Source: Leptospira interrogans serovar Manilae (lineage in GTDB: Bacteria > Spirochaetota > Leptospiria > Leptospirales > Leptospiraceae). From it: 64,000 nt of DNA. Both the position numbers and the translations under genes were made by a program. Below are positions 48,775 to 58,777 of this stretch, one piece after another. The stretch spans positions 16,182-80,181 of the forward strand of contig CAMCZP010000006.1 in the NCBI GenBank assembly GCA_945887855.1, given 5' to 3'. Within the stretch, counting starts at the first letter, position 1. Every line of letters begins with the position of its first letter. The notes below the pieces were generated by a model, which had not been told where the DNA came from, did no database searches, and saw only the letters and a list, made by a program, of their open reading frames with translations.

Positions 48775-49964
48775 GGGGAATTCCCCTCTAATTTTCTTAG
48801 AATTTCATCGTCATCTTCATCCAATAGAGGCATTTTCTTCATCACTTCTTGTTTTTTAGGAGGTGGAGTTGGTGAATTGCTCGTTGGTTTTTTGGTTAAT
48901 TCCCTTTGTTCAGAAACTTGAGGTTTTAAAACAGTTTGTTTTTGATCTTTTGGGATTTGTTTACTTTCAGGTTCCTCACCTGGAAAGTTTAATTCTCCAT
49001 AAAATGGATTTTCTATTGTAATATTTTTTTCTTCAGGCCAATCTTCTACCCATTTATCCGGCAGCTTTTTGATTATAGTTACATAACTTAATTCATCAAA
49101 TTTAACATAAGGTTTTACGTATGCAGTTTTAAAAGATCCTGCCCTTGGACCTTCTTCCACAATTACCCCAATTGGTAATCCTGCAGGAAAGACTCCTCCC
49201 CCATTGGATGAATAGATTTCCCGACCGGCAATCCCCACTTTTTCTAATCCATTTTCATCTGCTAAGACAGGTCCTATTTGAGAATATAGTTTTGGATTGA
49301 TAATCACACCAGAATCTAAGAAATTTAAAATAACATAAGTGCCTCTTCCAGAATTTCCTGATAGAATTGCCCACAAACTACCCCCCTCTACCTGAACTCC
49401 CATATTAAAATTTGAATTAATGATTGGTTGTACTACGGCTGAGGAACTATTTGATGCTATTACTTTTCCTACTATAGCAGGAATTATATCTCCAGATTCA
49501 TTTACTGCTCTAGAGATAACAGGCATAAAAGGATAAATTTTATCTGCCTTACCCTTATTGATTACAATTGTTCTATAGATTGAATTTAACCGCACAGATA
49601 AGACTTCCGCTCGGGTGGTTGGGTAGTCTATTTTAGGTTGGAATTCTAAATCTTTGCGGAGATTTATATTTTCATTTAAAAGAATTTTATTGTCGTGAGA
49701 GTATATCTTATATTCATCAACTAATTTTGCATATGAATCACGCTCCCTTCGAAGAGCATCATTTGATTGGATCCTTTGGTAAACTCTAGAGAATATACCC
49801 CCCGCAGAATCAACAGAAGATGTGATGACATCTACAGCTTTTTGAGAACTGGCAACTGTTTTAACTACTAAATTACTGTTCCAAACAAGAGAAACTATTG
49901 AAAATCCTATACAAAATAATAAAGAAAGGATTTCACTGAGTTGTTGGATTCTATCCCATAGCAT
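48771..49964 (-). CDS. mreC: Rod shape-determining protein MreC
   Basis: A 397-residue protein with an N-terminal membrane helix (about 15-35), a coiled coil (70-105), and a double beta-barrel domain (RAEVLSVRLNSIYRTIVINKG split as RAEVLSVR and TIVINKG). The last 90 or so residues are a Pro/Lys/Glu-rich tail not seen in typical MreC, ending in an acidic DEDDDE cluster. Confidence 0.9.
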   Translation of the reverse strand: MLWDRIQQLSEILSLLFCIGFSIVSLVWNSNLVVKTVASSQKAVDVITSSVDSAGGIFSRVYQRIQSNDALRRERDSYAKLVDEYKIYSHDNKILLNENINLRKDLEFQPKIDYPTTRAEVLSVRLNSIYRTIVINKGKADKIYPFMPVISRAVNESGDIIPAIVGKVIASNSSSAVVQPIINSNFNMGVQVEGGSLWAILSGNSGRGTYVILNFLDSGVIINPKLYSQIGPVLADENGLEKVGIAGREIYSSNGGGVFPAGLPIGVIVEEGPRAGSFKTAYVKPYVKFDELSYVTIIKKLPDKWVEDWPEEKNITIENPFYGELNFPGEEPESKQIPKDQKQTVLKPQVSEQRELTKKPTSNSPTPPPKKQEVMKKMPLLDEDDDEILRKLEGNSP

Positions 49965-49978
49965 CTAATTCTATGGCT

Positions 49979-51001
49979 TTATGCTACACCGCGTTTGATA
50001 TACTTTAGCTCATCTAGATATTTTCCAGTACCGAGTACTACGCAAGTAAGAGGGTTTTCTGCTCGGAAAACGGGAACACCTGTTTCTCGAGAGATATAAG
50101 TTTCCAAACCTCTCAATAGACACCCGCCTCCTGTTAGAATGATGCCTCTCTCTACTATATCAGCGGAGAGTTCTGGTGGTGTTTTTTCTAAAACTCGTTT
50201 GATTCCATCTAGGATTTGGTCAATAGGTTCTTTTAGTGCTTTTCTAATTTCAGTGCTTTCCAACTCTAGAGTTCTTGGTAGTCCAGAAATAGCATCACGA
50301 CCTTTTACTTCCATTGTATCCACACGTTTATCCATGTAAGCATTTCCAATGGTTAGCTTAATGTCTTCTGCTGTTCTATCCCCAATTACAAGGTTGTATT
50401 GGTTACGGAGGTGTTTGACAATGGCTTCATCAAATTCATCTCCACCAGTGCGGATGGATTCGGCAATCACCATACCCCCCAAAGAAATAACTGCTATCTC
50501 TGTGGTTCCACCACCTATATCAACTATCATATTCCCAGCAGGCTCATGGATGGGTATATTTGCACCTATAGCAGCTGCCAAAGCTTCTTCAATTAAAAAG
50601 ATTTCTCGAGCTCCAGCCTGTTCAGCAGACTCACGCACAGCTCTTCGTTCAACTTCTGTAATCCCAGAGGGAACACCTATAACAATACGGGGCTTTACAA
50701 AAGTAGTTCTGTTGTGAACCTTTGCAATAAAATAACGGATCATTTTTTCAACTGTTTCAAAGTCGGCAATTACACCATCTTTCATTGGTCGAATAGCTAC
50801 GATATCACCTGGAGTTCTTCCAAGCATTCTCTTGGCTTCTTGTCCTACTGCCAGCACTTTTCCTGTAGAAGCTTGTACAGCTACCACCGAGGGCTCAGAG
50901 AGAACAATACCCTGCCCCTTAACATGAACAAGCGTATTTGCTGTTCCCAAATCAATGCCCATATCATTAGAAAAAAATGCGTATAAATTATCGAAAATCA
51001 T
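49979..51001 (-). CDS. mreB: Rod shape-determining protein MreB
   Basis: Actin-like filament protein of 340 residues that organises the elongasome. Phosphate and nucleotide-binding motifs are visible: [25 protein letters not shown] and [12 protein letters not shown]. It heads the mreB-mreC-mreD-mrdA-rodA operon on the minus strand. Confidence 0.97.
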   Translation of the reverse strand: MIFDNLYAFFSNDMGIDLGTANTLVHVKGQGIVLSEPSVVAVQASTGKVLAVGQEAKRMLGRTPGDIVAIRPMKDGVIADFETVEKMIRYFIAKVHNRTTFVKPRIVIGVPSGITEVERRAVRESAEQAGAREIFLIEEALAAAIGANIPIHEPAGNMIVDIGGGTTEIAVISLGGMVIAESIRTGGDEFDEAIVKHLRNQYNLVIGDRTAEDIKLTIGNAYMDKRVDTMEVKGRDAISGLPRTLELESTEIRKALKEPIDQILDGIKRVLEKTPPELSADIVERGIILTGGGCLLRGLETYISRETGVPVFRAENPLTCVVLGTGKYLDELKYIKRGVA

Positions 51002-51135
51002 GACATAATAGCCCTAGTTTATAAAAACAATTCATTTATCAAAAACCTTCTTCCAAAAAAATTTTTAGAACATATACCCATAAGGTTTTTTCTATTTAAG
51101 TAGCGAAATTTTCCAAATTTTAGTAAACGCTGAAA

Positions 51136-51164
51136 ATTATAAAATTAGAAAAAAGGCTTCTTAA
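51136..51164 (-). promoter_or_regulatory. Candidate sigma-70 promoter for the mre operon
   Basis: On the minus strand, TTAAGA (51164-51159) and TATAAT (51141-51136) are separated by 17 bases. The -10 hexamer is perfect and the -35 matches 4 of 6. Transcription from here would give a leader of about 130 bases before the mreB ATG at 51001. Confidence 0.4.
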
Positions 51165-51217
51165 GGAATCAAATTTAACCTTTAAATAATGGTCAATGTT
51201 TTTTATTTTTGTAAATC

Positions 51218-51242
51218 AAAAAGGGAATTTTTTGCAGTTCCC
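51218..51242 (-). terminator. Intrinsic terminator after the DUF115 gene
   Basis: On the minus strand, GGGAA and TTCCC (51242-51223) form a 5-bp stem with a 10-nt loop, followed at once by TTTTT (51222-51218). It lies about 140 bases after the DUF115 stop codon, upstream of the mreB promoter. Confidence 0.5.
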
Positions 51243-51383
51243 GTATTAATTTCCAAGAATGTGAATCCGATACATTTTTTTACTCACTCACACCCTTCCG
51301 AGCCAACTTCAGCAAAAAAACTGATTTTAGGTAGATCCTTGGTATTAGTATCTATGTATTTCTAAAATAGATTAGAACCTTTT

Positions 51384-52364
51384 TTATTTTAAGTACTTTT
51401 GGATCAATCGGGAAGGTAAGGCTAATTCTTGGGAAACCAAACCTAAAAGATTTTCTGAGTTTAAAATGTTTAGAATTGAATTACTATCTATTTTCAATTT
51501 ATTCCTCTTTTGAAATTGAAAGTCATGGATTAGCGAGGGCTGTAAATCGAGAAGTTTTTTTGAGCCAAATCTACTTTTGAACAAAAAATCTAAAGCCAAA
51601 TTATTTTTTTTTGAAATTCCAGTTTTATAATTTCCGGGTGAGTACATTTCCATAGTATATGTTCTTCTAATATCTATGAGTTTAAAATATTCATAGCCTG
51701 TACCACGGCAATGGGTTTTACCTTTATAGGAAGTAAATGAAATTCCTGCATTAGTAAAATCTAATACATTCATTTTTTCAGCGATTGCCAATGCCATACT
51801 AGAAATATTGAGCCCAGGATTATTTAATAAGAATAAATCTTTATGCCTATCTACCATAATCTGATCAAGTGGATACGTTGTATAAATCAAATAAATACGG
51901 TTTTTTCTTTGAAATATTTCTTTGTTTCCTCCCAACCATGTAATGATTGGTATATCTGTTGGAAGATCTTCTCTAAAATGAAAAGCTGTACCACGTCCAG
52001 AATCAATACTTAAAATAGCATTAGGTTTTAAGCCTTTTTTATATAAAAAATAAGATGAAGTATCTGATGAAAGTATGAAAAATTTATGCCTGTGAAGAAG
52101 TAAATACTCTATTTCCTCTTCTAAAATTGGAGAAGCACCAGTAAAAACTAATGATACATTTTTCCAATCTACTGTCTTGTCAGACAATGAATAAATATCT
52201 TCTCTCTCAGAACATACCCTTACATTTTGAATGTAATTATTGAGCCAAATTTTACTAAAATGTTGAATAGTTGAATGATTAACTGAAGATTTTTTTTTAG
52301 AGAGTGCTAATTTAAGTTCTGCTAATTGTTTTGAAAACTTTTTTGCATAGTAAGGCAGTATCAA
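51384..52364 (-). CDS. DUF115 protein, C-terminal part (frameshifted from upstream part)
   Basis: A 326-residue reading frame beginning at an internal-looking TTG. It contains the DUF115 (MptE-like/motility-associated Maf) core: FTGASPILEEEIEYL, ILSIDSGRGTAFHF, and a late NAGISF. In Archaea MptE is a pterin pyrophosphokinase; bacterial DUF115 proteins modify flagellin or surface glycans. The frame stays open upstream of the TTG back to 52463, next to an A10 tract, and joins the N-terminal part at 52457-52741 if one A is added. The combined protein would be 452 residues, close to the family size. Confidence 0.75.
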   Translation of the reverse strand: MILPYYAKKFSKQLAELKLALSKKKSSVNHSTIQHFSKIWLNNYIQNVRVCSEREDIYSLSDKTVDWKNVSLVFTGASPILEEEIEYLLLHRHKFFILSSDTSSYFLYKKGLKPNAILSIDSGRGTAFHFREDLPTDIPIITWLGGNKEIFQRKNRIYLIYTTYPLDQIMVDRHKDLFLLNNPGLNISSMALAIAEKMNVLDFTNAGISFTSYKGKTHCRGTGYEYFKLIDIRRTYTMEMYSPGNYKTGISKKNNLALDFLFKSRFGSKKLLDLQPSLIHDFQFQKRNKLKIDSNSILNILNSENLLGLVSQELALPSRLIQKYLK

Positions 52365-52456
52365 AAGTGTGTAAGAATTTTTTACATTTTCAAATGAAAA
52401 TTCTGGATAATGAATTTCTAGATTAGAACCTAAACTAGAAAATTTTCTTTGGTATT

Positions 52457-52741
52457 CTAGGATTTTTTTTTTAATTCAGGAAAAGTGGAAGAAAGTTCCT
52501 TTTCGGGTTCATAGATGATAACGTTTGATGGGATTGGAGAAGAAGATTCCAAGATAACAGGAAGGATGTACCCAGCACCCAAACCAAAGCAAATAAGGGA
52601 ATGATCCTCTGGAATCTGGAGATTAGAATAAAGCCTTGTTGCTTCTTTGTATGGATCAAAATTGGAGTGAATATAAACACCGGTTTCAATATCCCGAAAG
52701 TTTTGGGAGCCATCTCTACCGGTGCAGCTGATAAGTGTCAT
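52457..52741 (-). CDS. DUF115 protein, N-terminal part
   Basis: A 94-residue fragment carrying the N-terminal Rossmann-like piece common in DUF115/Maf proteins (LICFGLGAGYILPVIL and IIYEPEKELS). It ends soon after the A10 tract with KKKS and a TAG. One extra A would continue it in frame into the downstream part. It follows the acidic 157-residue gene by 14 bases. Confidence 0.7.
   Translation of the reverse strand: MTLISCTGRDGSQNFRDIETGVYIHSNFDPYKEATRLYSNLQIPEDHSLICFGLGAGYILPVILESSSPIPSNVIIYEPEKELSSTFPELKKKS
52463..52472 (-). other. A10 homopolymer tract at the frameshift point
   Basis: Ten adenines on the coding (minus) strand. With 11 A the two DUF115 parts form a single open frame; with 10 A translation stops four codons later. 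The site fits slippage-based phase variation, transcriptional slippage, a recent inactivating indel or a sequencing error. Confidence 0.8.
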
Positions 52742-52755
52742 AAAAAAATTAAAAA

Positions 52756-53229
52756 CTAGGGTTCTTCGTCGGTTGACTCCTCAACCTCTTCTGCCTCATC
52801 TTCATAGTCATCATCAAACTCATTGTCATCATCTATATCATCAAACTCATTGTCATCATCACTGGCTGCTGATACAGGCTTAGGTTCGTCTTCAGGGATA
52901 AATTCTTCTTCCATATCCTCTTCTGCTACTGGTGCATTGGCATTGTTGAATAGACCTTTGAATTTATATGGTGCATCCGACATTCCATTATCATGCATGA
53001 GCTTTCTTCTTTCTTCGGGAGTGAAATAATCGTACTTCACAAGTCCTTCTGCCAAGGCATGAAGTGCCTGGACTGCAGGTTTGCGAGTTCTCATCTTTTT
53101 AGGGATAGTATTGATTCTGTCTATTTTGTCTAGAACTGCGAATCCTGCCGAGGTGATTTCATATTTCTTGAGACGGGCAAGCTCTACAACTTTTAGGACA
53201 TCAAATTCATTATTTTGGTTTGTTGACAT
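52756..53229 (-). CDS. Possible RNA polymerase omega-like protein with acidic tail
   Basis: A 157-residue protein. The first 80 or so residues contain KKYEITSAGFAVLDKI and KPAVQALHALAEGLVKY, which resemble the two conserved parts of omega subunits (an Arg/Lys-Tyr-Glu-x3-Ala helix, then a repeated-helix segment ending Gly-x-x-x-Tyr). The C-terminal 60 residues are nearly all Asp and Glu, with a repeated DDDNEFDD. The AGGAG motif about 10 bases upstream supports the start. The omega assignment is tentative; otherwise a conserved acidic protein of unknown function. Confidence 0.5.
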   Translation of the reverse strand: MSTNQNNEFDVLKVVELARLKKYEITSAGFAVLDKIDRINTIPKKMRTRKPAVQALHALAEGLVKYDYFTPEERRKLMHDNGMSDAPYKFKGLFNNANAPVAEEDMEEEFIPEDEPKPVSAASDDDNEFDDIDDDNEFDDDYEDEAEEVEESTDEEP

Positions 53230-53334
53230 AAAAAATACAACTCCTGGACAATAGATGTACGCGGGAAATTAAGCTAACTTTGTACAGTAAAGGGTAGCGA
53301 ATACCATAGTCCCAATAGAGACATAGGAGGCAAG

Positions 53335-53445
53335 ATGTTTTTCTGTAAACTCGCTATTTCGAACACTGAGAAGGGAATCTTTAATTTTTTGTTCTTTACT
53401 TGCAGATTATCTTATTTTCTTCGAAGTGGTAGATTAAAGAAATGA
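53335..53445 (+). CDS. 36-residue leader ORF with perfect Shine-Dalgarno
   Basis: A perfect AGGAGG (53325-53330) sits 4 bases before an ATG that opens a 36-codon frame (MFFCKLAISN...). The stop codon overlaps the ATG of the next gene (ATGA at 53442-53445), which itself has no clear ribosome binding site. This arrangement argues that the small frame is translated and couples expression of the thioredoxin-like lipoprotein. The peptide has Phe-rich, two-Cys character and no known family. Translation is inferred. Confidence 0.5.
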   Translation: MFFCKLAISNTEKGIFNFLFFTCRLSYFLRSGRLKK

Positions 53446-54020
53446 AATCAAAAATACTTCCACTCTTAGTTTTATTTATTTTTAGTATGGATTGTAGAAC
53501 AAAAAGAGAGTCCAACTTAAATGTCCAAACATTCGTTGGAGTTGACCTTACCGGAAAAGAAGTTTCCTTGAAAGATGAAAAAACTCCCCGGGTAGCAATC
53601 AACGTCTACTCTCCTACCTGCATACCCTGTTTTAAAGAAATTCCTTCTTTAAATTACCTTAGAAATGAAATGTTACATTCAAGGCTTGGGGAATTCTATA
53701 TGGTTGTAGATCCCTACTCTATAATAGATGGAATGGATGGTAAGCCATTTGAGGATGTCTATCCAGAAGCCATGAAAGTGATGAAAGAAGAAGTAAAAAA
53801 TCGCAAAATAGAGCTTCCCATTCTAATCATGAAGCCACCATTCAAAGTTACCCCGGGCGAAGGTTTGATCACTGGCACACCAGAAACTCTCTTATTTAAA
53901 ACAACTCCATTGATACTCTATTATAATTTTATAGGGAGTATCAGCGAACAGGAGTCACTAGAGGATCTAAAAAATGACTTAAAAGTTAAATTTTTTAAAC
54001 GAATAATAGGAGGGATCTAA
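53442..54020 (+). CDS. Thioredoxin-fold (TlpA-like) lipoprotein
   Basis: A 192-residue protein with a lipoprotein-like signal (Cys18 in SMDCRT). The mature part is a thioredoxin-like fold with the redox motif CIPC (Cys60 and Cys63) after NVYSPT. TlpA-type proteins reduce or oxidise thiols in the periplasm. Translation is probably coupled to the leader ORF. The following gene starts 1 base after its stop. Confidence 0.8.
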   Translation: MKSKILPLLVLFIFSMDCRTKRESNLNVQTFVGVDLTGKEVSLKDEKTPRVAINVYSPTCIPCFKEIPSLNYLRNEMLHSRLGEFYMVVDPYSIIDGMDGKPFEDVYPEAMKVMKEEVKNRKIELPILIMKPPFKVTPGEGLITGTPETLLFKTTPLILYYNFIGSISEQESLEDLKNDLKVKFFKRIIGGI

Positions 54021-54021
54021 G

Positions 54022-54708
54022 GTGAGAAGTCTTATTCTTCGATTTGAGGACTGTGAGGGTCCGGGATTATTGGAGCCTTTGCTTCGGGAAAAGGGTTATA
54101 GTATCACATACCATGATGCCTTTAGAAAGGGACTAAATCTACTACCTTCTACTCATTTGCTCTTTGATTTCTTTTTATTTTTGGGAGGATCAGATTCCGT
54201 TTATGATCCTACTAAAAAATCCTTTTTTTCCCCCTATTTTTATTTGATCGAAGATATTTTAAGGATTCAGGGAAAGAAGATTTTAGGAATTTGCTTGGGT
54301 TCTCAACTTCTGGCACACGTCCTGGGAGGGACTGTAGCTCGAGGAGATAAGGGGGGAGAGATTGGTTTTGGGAAATTAAAGATCGAAGAAAAAGAGAATA
54401 AAATATTTTATGGAATTGATGGGGATGAGATCACAGGCTTTCACTTTCACAATGATATTTTTTCGTTGCCCAAAGGATCTAAAAAACTCTTAAGCTCAGA
54501 AAAATACGAAAATCAAATGTTTTCTTACAATGATTCTGCAATTGGTATTTTACCTCATTTTGAATTGACAAGTGCCATGTTTTCGGTTTGGCGAAAGAAA
54601 TTTATGGAAATAAAAAATTCTGTCCCAGAAAATCAAGAAATGTTTACACAATTAAAACTACAAAAAGTTTCAGGAGAAATTCTTCTGAGAAATATACTTT
54701 CCTTATAG
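54022..54708 (+). CDS. Class I glutamine amidotransferase
   Basis: A 228-residue GATase of the GMP-synthase-like stand-alone type. The nucleophile Cys91 is in [16 protein letters not shown], and a late LPHFELT carries the His and Glu of the triad. The GTG start at 54022 is confirmed by AGGAGG at 54008-54013, 8 bases upstream. The substrate is unknown. It lies between the TlpA-like gene and secA. Confidence 0.85.
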   Translation: MRSLILRFEDCEGPGLLEPLLREKGYSITYHDAFRKGLNLLPSTHLLFDFFLFLGGSDSVYDPTKKSFFSPYFYLIEDILRIQGKKILGICLGSQLLAHVLGGTVARGDKGGEIGFGKLKIEEKENKIFYGIDGDEITGFHFHNDIFSLPKGSKKLLSSEKYENQMFSYNDSAIGILPHFELTSAMFSVWRKKFMEIKNSVPENQEMFTQLKLQKVSGEILLRNILSL

Positions 54709-54724
54709 GAAAAAGGATACCTTC

Positions 54725-57448
54725 ATGCTGCAAAAAGTCTTAAATTTTATATTTGGTAGTAAATACGAGAGAGATCTAAAAAGACTCACCCCCATCGTAA
54801 AAGAAATAAATTCTCATGAGTCAAAAATCTCTAAGATGTCAAGTGATGAGCTAGGGAACCAAACCAAGGCTTTCAGAGTTAGATTGGCAAATGGGGAATC
54901 CCTTGACCAAATTTTACCAGAGGCATTCGCAACTGTTAGGGAAGCATCCATTAGAACTATGGGTTTACGTCACTATGATGTCCAGATGATGGGAGGGATT
55001 GCACTCCACAAAGGGAATATCTCTGAGATGAAGACAGGTGAGGGAAAAACTTTAACCTCTACACTCGCAGTGTATTTAAATTCTTTAGCAGGTAGAGGCG
55101 TACATGTAGTTACAGTTAACGATTATCTCGCGAGAAGAGATGCCTCTTGGATGAAGCCTATCTATGACTTTTTAAATGTAAGTGTTGGCGTAATACAGCA
55201 TGACATGGATCATGATGAACGAAAAGAAGCTTACGGATCTGATATAACTTATGGAACTAACAATGAATATGGTTTTGACTACTTAAGAGATAATATGGTA
55301 ACACATAAAAATCATAAAGTACAAAGAGATCATTTTTTTGCCATCATAGATGAAGTAGATTCAATCCTAATCGATGAGGCTAGAACTCCCCTCATTATAT
55401 CAGGATCCACAGATGATACAACTGAAGATTATGTTAGAGTGGATATGATCATCCCTAGGTTAGAAGAAAAAGTAGATTATGAAGTTGATGAAAAGGCTAG
55501 AAATGTATTACTAACTGAAGATGGTGTAGCGAAAGTTGAAAAATATCTAAAAGTAGAAAATTTATATTCGCCTGAAAATATTGAACTTGTGCATCACGTA
55601 CATCAATCACTAAAAGCACATAAGATTTTCCAAAAAGATGTAGATTACGTGGTTCAAAATGGTGAGGTTATCATTGTAGATGAATTTACAGGTCGTATGA
55701 TGACCGGAAGGAGATATTCAGATGGACTCCACCAGGCTTTAGAGGCAAAAGAAAGAGTACCAATCGCAAAAGAGTCACAGACTCTTGCATCTATCACATT
55801 TCAAAATTTCTTCAGAATTTATGACAAGATAGCTGGTATGACAGGAACTGCGGATACTGAAGCAGAAGAATTTGCAAAAATTTATAAATTAGATGTAATC
55901 GTAATACCTCCTAATTTAAAAATGAAAAGAATCGATCATGCAGATAGAGTCTACAGAACAGAAAAAGAAAAATTTGACGCAATTTTAAATGAAATCAAAG
56001 ATTGTCATTCTAAAAAACAACCTGTCTTAGTTGGTACTATCTCTATAGAAAAATCTGAATTGCTAAGTCATAAGTTAAGACAGTCTGGATTGTATCACAA
56101 TGTATTAAATGCTAAACAACATGAAAAAGAAGCTGAAATCATAGCAAATGCAGGCAAGCCAGGAATGATCACCATTGCCACTAACATGGCAGGAAGGGGA
56201 ACAGATATAGTTTTAGGTGGCGCTCAGGTATTCAAAGAGAAAATTGAGAAATGGAATGATTCAGAGACGGCTATTGAAGATTTTAAACTAGCAATTAAAA
56301 AATCAGACTTCTCAAAAGCTAAAGAATTGATTGAAGGTGTCAGTTCACAAAGCAAAAGAAAAAAAGCAAAAGAAATTTATGACGATGCTCTTCAATGGGT
56401 AGAGAACCATAATGAAGTACTCAACAATGGTGGCTTGCATATTTTGGGTACAGAAAGGCATGAATCCAGAAGGATAGATAATCAGTTACGTGGAAGGTCA
56501 GGTAGGCAAGGTGATCCTGGATCAAGTCGCTTTTATTTATCTCTAGAAGATGATCTCATGAGAATCTTTGGATCTGATAGAATTTCTGGGATCATGCAAA
56601 GATTGGGTATGGAAGAAGGTCAGGAAATTGAGCATAAAATGGTTTCAAGTGCTATAGCACGATCTCAGAAACGTGTAGAAAGTCATAATTTTGATATTCG
56701 AAAACATCTATTAGAGTATGACGATGTTATGAATAAACAACGTATGTTTATTTATAAATTAAGAAATGAAGCCCTTGATGAAAACTTTAATCTCAGCGAA
56801 GTTATTAAGAAATGGTTGGAAGAGATCATAGAAAACCAAATTTTAATACATTGTGATAACAATAATCCTGAGAGCTGGAGTATCACTGATTTAAATGAAT
56901 GGTTGATAGGTTTGACTCATAATGAGATAAAAATAGAAATTAAAGATTTCAATAAATCCAATAAAGTATTAGAAGAGCTCTTAGATTTTATATGGAAAGG
57001 AATGAGCTCAATCTATGACAAAAAAAGAGAAAAAATAGGCTTAGAAATGTGGTCACATTTAGAAAGAAATATATTCTTAGAGATATTAGACCACAGATGG
57101 AAAGAACACCTACATGTAATGGATAATCTTAGAGATGGGATTTGGACAGTCGGGTATGGAGAAAAAAATCCATTGACCGAGTATAAGCTACAGGGCTTTA
57201 AACTCTTTGATCAGCTTGTTGAAAATTTAAAAAATGAAATAATTAATTTTATAATGAGAGTTGAAATTACAGATCCCAAAAAAGCAACTCAGGAAGAAAA
57301 AGAATATAAGAAAATTGGTGTGGAAGCTACCAATATAGATATTTTTTCAAACCAACCTAATCAAAATAATCGTAATAATAAAAAAGTTGAGCTTCCTACT
57401 AGTGCAGGTGGATCTTCAAAACGTAAAAGCAGCAGACGGGGTAAATAA
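54725..57448 (+). CDS. secA: Preprotein translocase ATPase SecA
   Basis: The 907-residue motor of Sec export. Walker A TGEGKT at residues 104-109, [15 protein letters not shown], the preprotein-binding domain, and the second motor domain with NMAGRGTDI and [13 protein letters not shown] are present. The C-terminal zinc-binding cysteines seen in E. coli SecA are absent; the tail is Ser/Lys/Arg-rich. AAAGGA precedes the ATG. Confidence 0.97.
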   Translation: MLQKVLNFIFGSKYERDLKRLTPIVKEINSHESKISKMSSDELGNQTKAFRVRLANGESLDQILPEAFATVREASIRTMGLRHYDVQMMGGIALHKGNISEMKTGEGKTLTSTLAVYLNSLAGRGVHVVTVNDYLARRDASWMKPIYDFLNVSVGVIQHDMDHDERKEAYGSDITYGTNNEYGFDYLRDNMVTHKNHKVQRDHFFAIIDEVDSILIDEARTPLIISGSTDDTTEDYVRVDMIIPRLEEKVDYEVDEKARNVLLTEDGVAKVEKYLKVENLYSPENIELVHHVHQSLKAHKIFQKDVDYVVQNGEVIIVDEFTGRMMTGRRYSDGLHQALEAKERVPIAKESQTLASITFQNFFRIYDKIAGMTGTADTEAEEFAKIYKLDVIVIPPNLKMKRIDHADRVYRTEKEKFDAILNEIKDCHSKKQPVLVGTISIEKSELLSHKLRQSGLYHNVLNAKQHEKEAEIIANAGKPGMITIATNMAGRGTDIVLGGAQVFKEKIEKWNDSETAIEDFKLAIKKSDFSKAKELIEGVSSQSKRKKAKEIYDDALQWVENHNEVLNNGGLHILGTERHESRRIDNQLRGRSGRQGDPGSSRFYLSLEDDLMRIFGSDRISGIMQRLGMEEGQEIEHKMVSSAIARSQKRVESHNFDIRKHLLEYDDVMNKQRMFIYKLRNEALDENFNLSEVIKKWLEEIIENQILIHCDNNNPESWSITDLNEWLIGLTHNEIKIEIKDFNKSNKVLEELLDFIWKGMSSIYDKKREKIGLEMWSHLERNIFLEILDHRWKEHLHVMDNLRDGIWTVGYGEKNPLTEYKLQGFKLFDQLVENLKNEIINFIMRVEITDPKKATQEEKEYKKIGVEATNIDIFSNQPNQNNRNNKKVELPTSAGGSSKRKSSRRGK

Positions 57449-57450
57449 AA

Positions 57451-58314
57451 ATGAATATCAGCCATCTCTTAAAAAATGAGAAGGCCGGGTTACCCAACTG
57501 CCCTGAATGTAGTGGTACAGGATTAATTTTAGATGAAATAGTAGAAAATTCTAGGGTTCCAAGGCTTTCAGTTTGCTTATGTGTAAGAGAAAACTGTTAT
57601 ATATGCCCCTCAAATGGAAAACCTCCCTATTTAGTTTATGATGAGCCCTCAAATAAAATGTTACCATGCTTTTGTCATCATGCCAGAATTCAGCTAAACA
57701 AGATTGATACTAAAATTAATAAATCTAACATACCCCCTAAATATAAATATAAATTTTTAGAATCTGTTGACCTAAAGGGGATAGATGCTCTTTCATTATT
57801 AGCAGCACATGATTGGGCACGTGATTTAATTGAAAATTATTTGGATATGAGTAAAAATCCACAGGGTATGTACCTCACTGGTGCTCCTGGAACCGGGAAG
57901 ACACTGTTGGCTTGTGTAATACTTAATGAACTGATTTTAAGATATGGATTAGAATGTAGATATGCAAAGATAAACAAAGATTTTTTAAGTGCGTTACGTG
58001 ATACATATCAAAAAGATAGCACATTCTATGGGCAAGAAAAAAATATAGAAGAAGAATTTGCAGATTTTGATGTTTTAGTAATAGATGATTTTGGTGTTCA
58101 AAAAGATACAGAATGGGCTAATGCAAAATTATATGATTTAATTGACGCAAGATATGAGAAACAAAAGCTTACACTCCTAACATCTAACCAACCATTGATA
58201 GATTGGAAAGAGAAAGGAGAAGGACGTGTTTTTTCAAGGCTATGTGAAATGGCAAAAGAAATAAAGCTGGAATGTCCTGACTACAGGCTAAAATTTTTAA
58301 ATGCCCAACGATAA
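57451..58314 (+). CDS. DnaC/IstB-like AAA+ ATPase with N-terminal zinc-binding region
   Basis: A 287-residue ATPase. Eight cysteines at residues 17, 20, 42, 44, 49, 52, 73 and 75 suggest zinc binding. Walker A GAPGTGKT is at 144-151 and Walker B is VLVIDDFG; the sensor segment TSNQ follows. This family includes helicase loaders (DnaC, DnaI) and transposition helpers (IstB); with no transposase near, a replication role is more likely. It begins 2 bases after secA and its end overlaps folK by 14 bases. Confidence 0.8.
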   Translation: MNISHLLKNEKAGLPNCPECSGTGLILDEIVENSRVPRLSVCLCVRENCYICPSNGKPPYLVYDEPSNKMLPCFCHHARIQLNKIDTKINKSNIPPKYKYKFLESVDLKGIDALSLLAAHDWARDLIENYLDMSKNPQGMYLTGAPGTGKTLLACVILNELILRYGLECRYAKINKDFLSALRDTYQKDSTFYGQEKNIEEEFADFDVLVIDDFGVQKDTEWANAKLYDLIDARYEKQKLTLLTSNQPLIDWKEKGEGRVFSRLCEMAKEIKLECPDYRLKFLNAQR

Positions 58315-58777
58315 TATTGTATTCCTATCTATTGGTTCTAATTTGGGAAATAAAGAATTTTATTTAAATAATTCTATTGATCAGATACATAAAAATTCAT
58401 CTATAAATATACTTAAAGTATCTAAATTTATAGAAACTGCTCCTTTGGAAGTTGTAGATCAACCAAATTTTTTAAATGCTATTATTAAAATATCAACAAT
58501 TCTTACTCCATTAATTCTATTGGATTATCTTCAAGGGCTTGAAATAGAAATAGGAAGAATTAAAAGATACGATAAAGGACCTAGAGAAATTGATATAGAT
58601 ATTCTTACCTATGGAAATCAAACCTTTTCGAATGAAAGATTAACTATCCCACATCATTCATTGTATAGCAGATCATTTATAAAAGATATATTAAATTCAA
58701 TATCAGAATTAAGTATCTATGAAATATTAAATAAAGGTAATATTGATGAAAACAATTATTCAATTTTTTCAAAATAA
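58301..58777 (+). CDS. folK: HPPK (folate pathway pyrophosphokinase)
   Basis: 6-hydroxymethyl-7,8-dihydropterin pyrophosphokinase of 158 residues. Family motifs: SIGSNLGNKEFYL at the start, APLEVVDQPNFLNAI, and the GPREIDIDIL signature. It overlaps the preceding ATPase gene by 14 bases and panB by 32 bases. Confidence 0.93.
   Translation: MPNDNIVFLSIGSNLGNKEFYLNNSIDQIHKNSSINILKVSKFIETAPLEVVDQPNFLNAIIKISTILTPLILLDYLQGLEIEIGRIKRYDKGPREIDIDILTYGNQTFSNERLTIPHHSLYSRSFIKDILNSISELSIYEILNKGNIDENNYSIFSK

Larger units (their letters stand above)
51002..51383. other. Intergenic region between mreB and the DUF115 gene
   Basis: 382 bases without a gene. It holds a candidate terminator for the upstream minus-strand gene (51218-51242) and a candidate mre promoter (51136-51164). 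The remainder is AT-rich sequence in which I see no RNA gene or repeat. Confidence 0.6.

Noticed and set aside
57451..58314. Reading the AAA+ ATPase as an IstB transposition helper
   Set aside because: No IstA-type transposase or terminal inverted repeats nearby; gene order points to a housekeeping operon.
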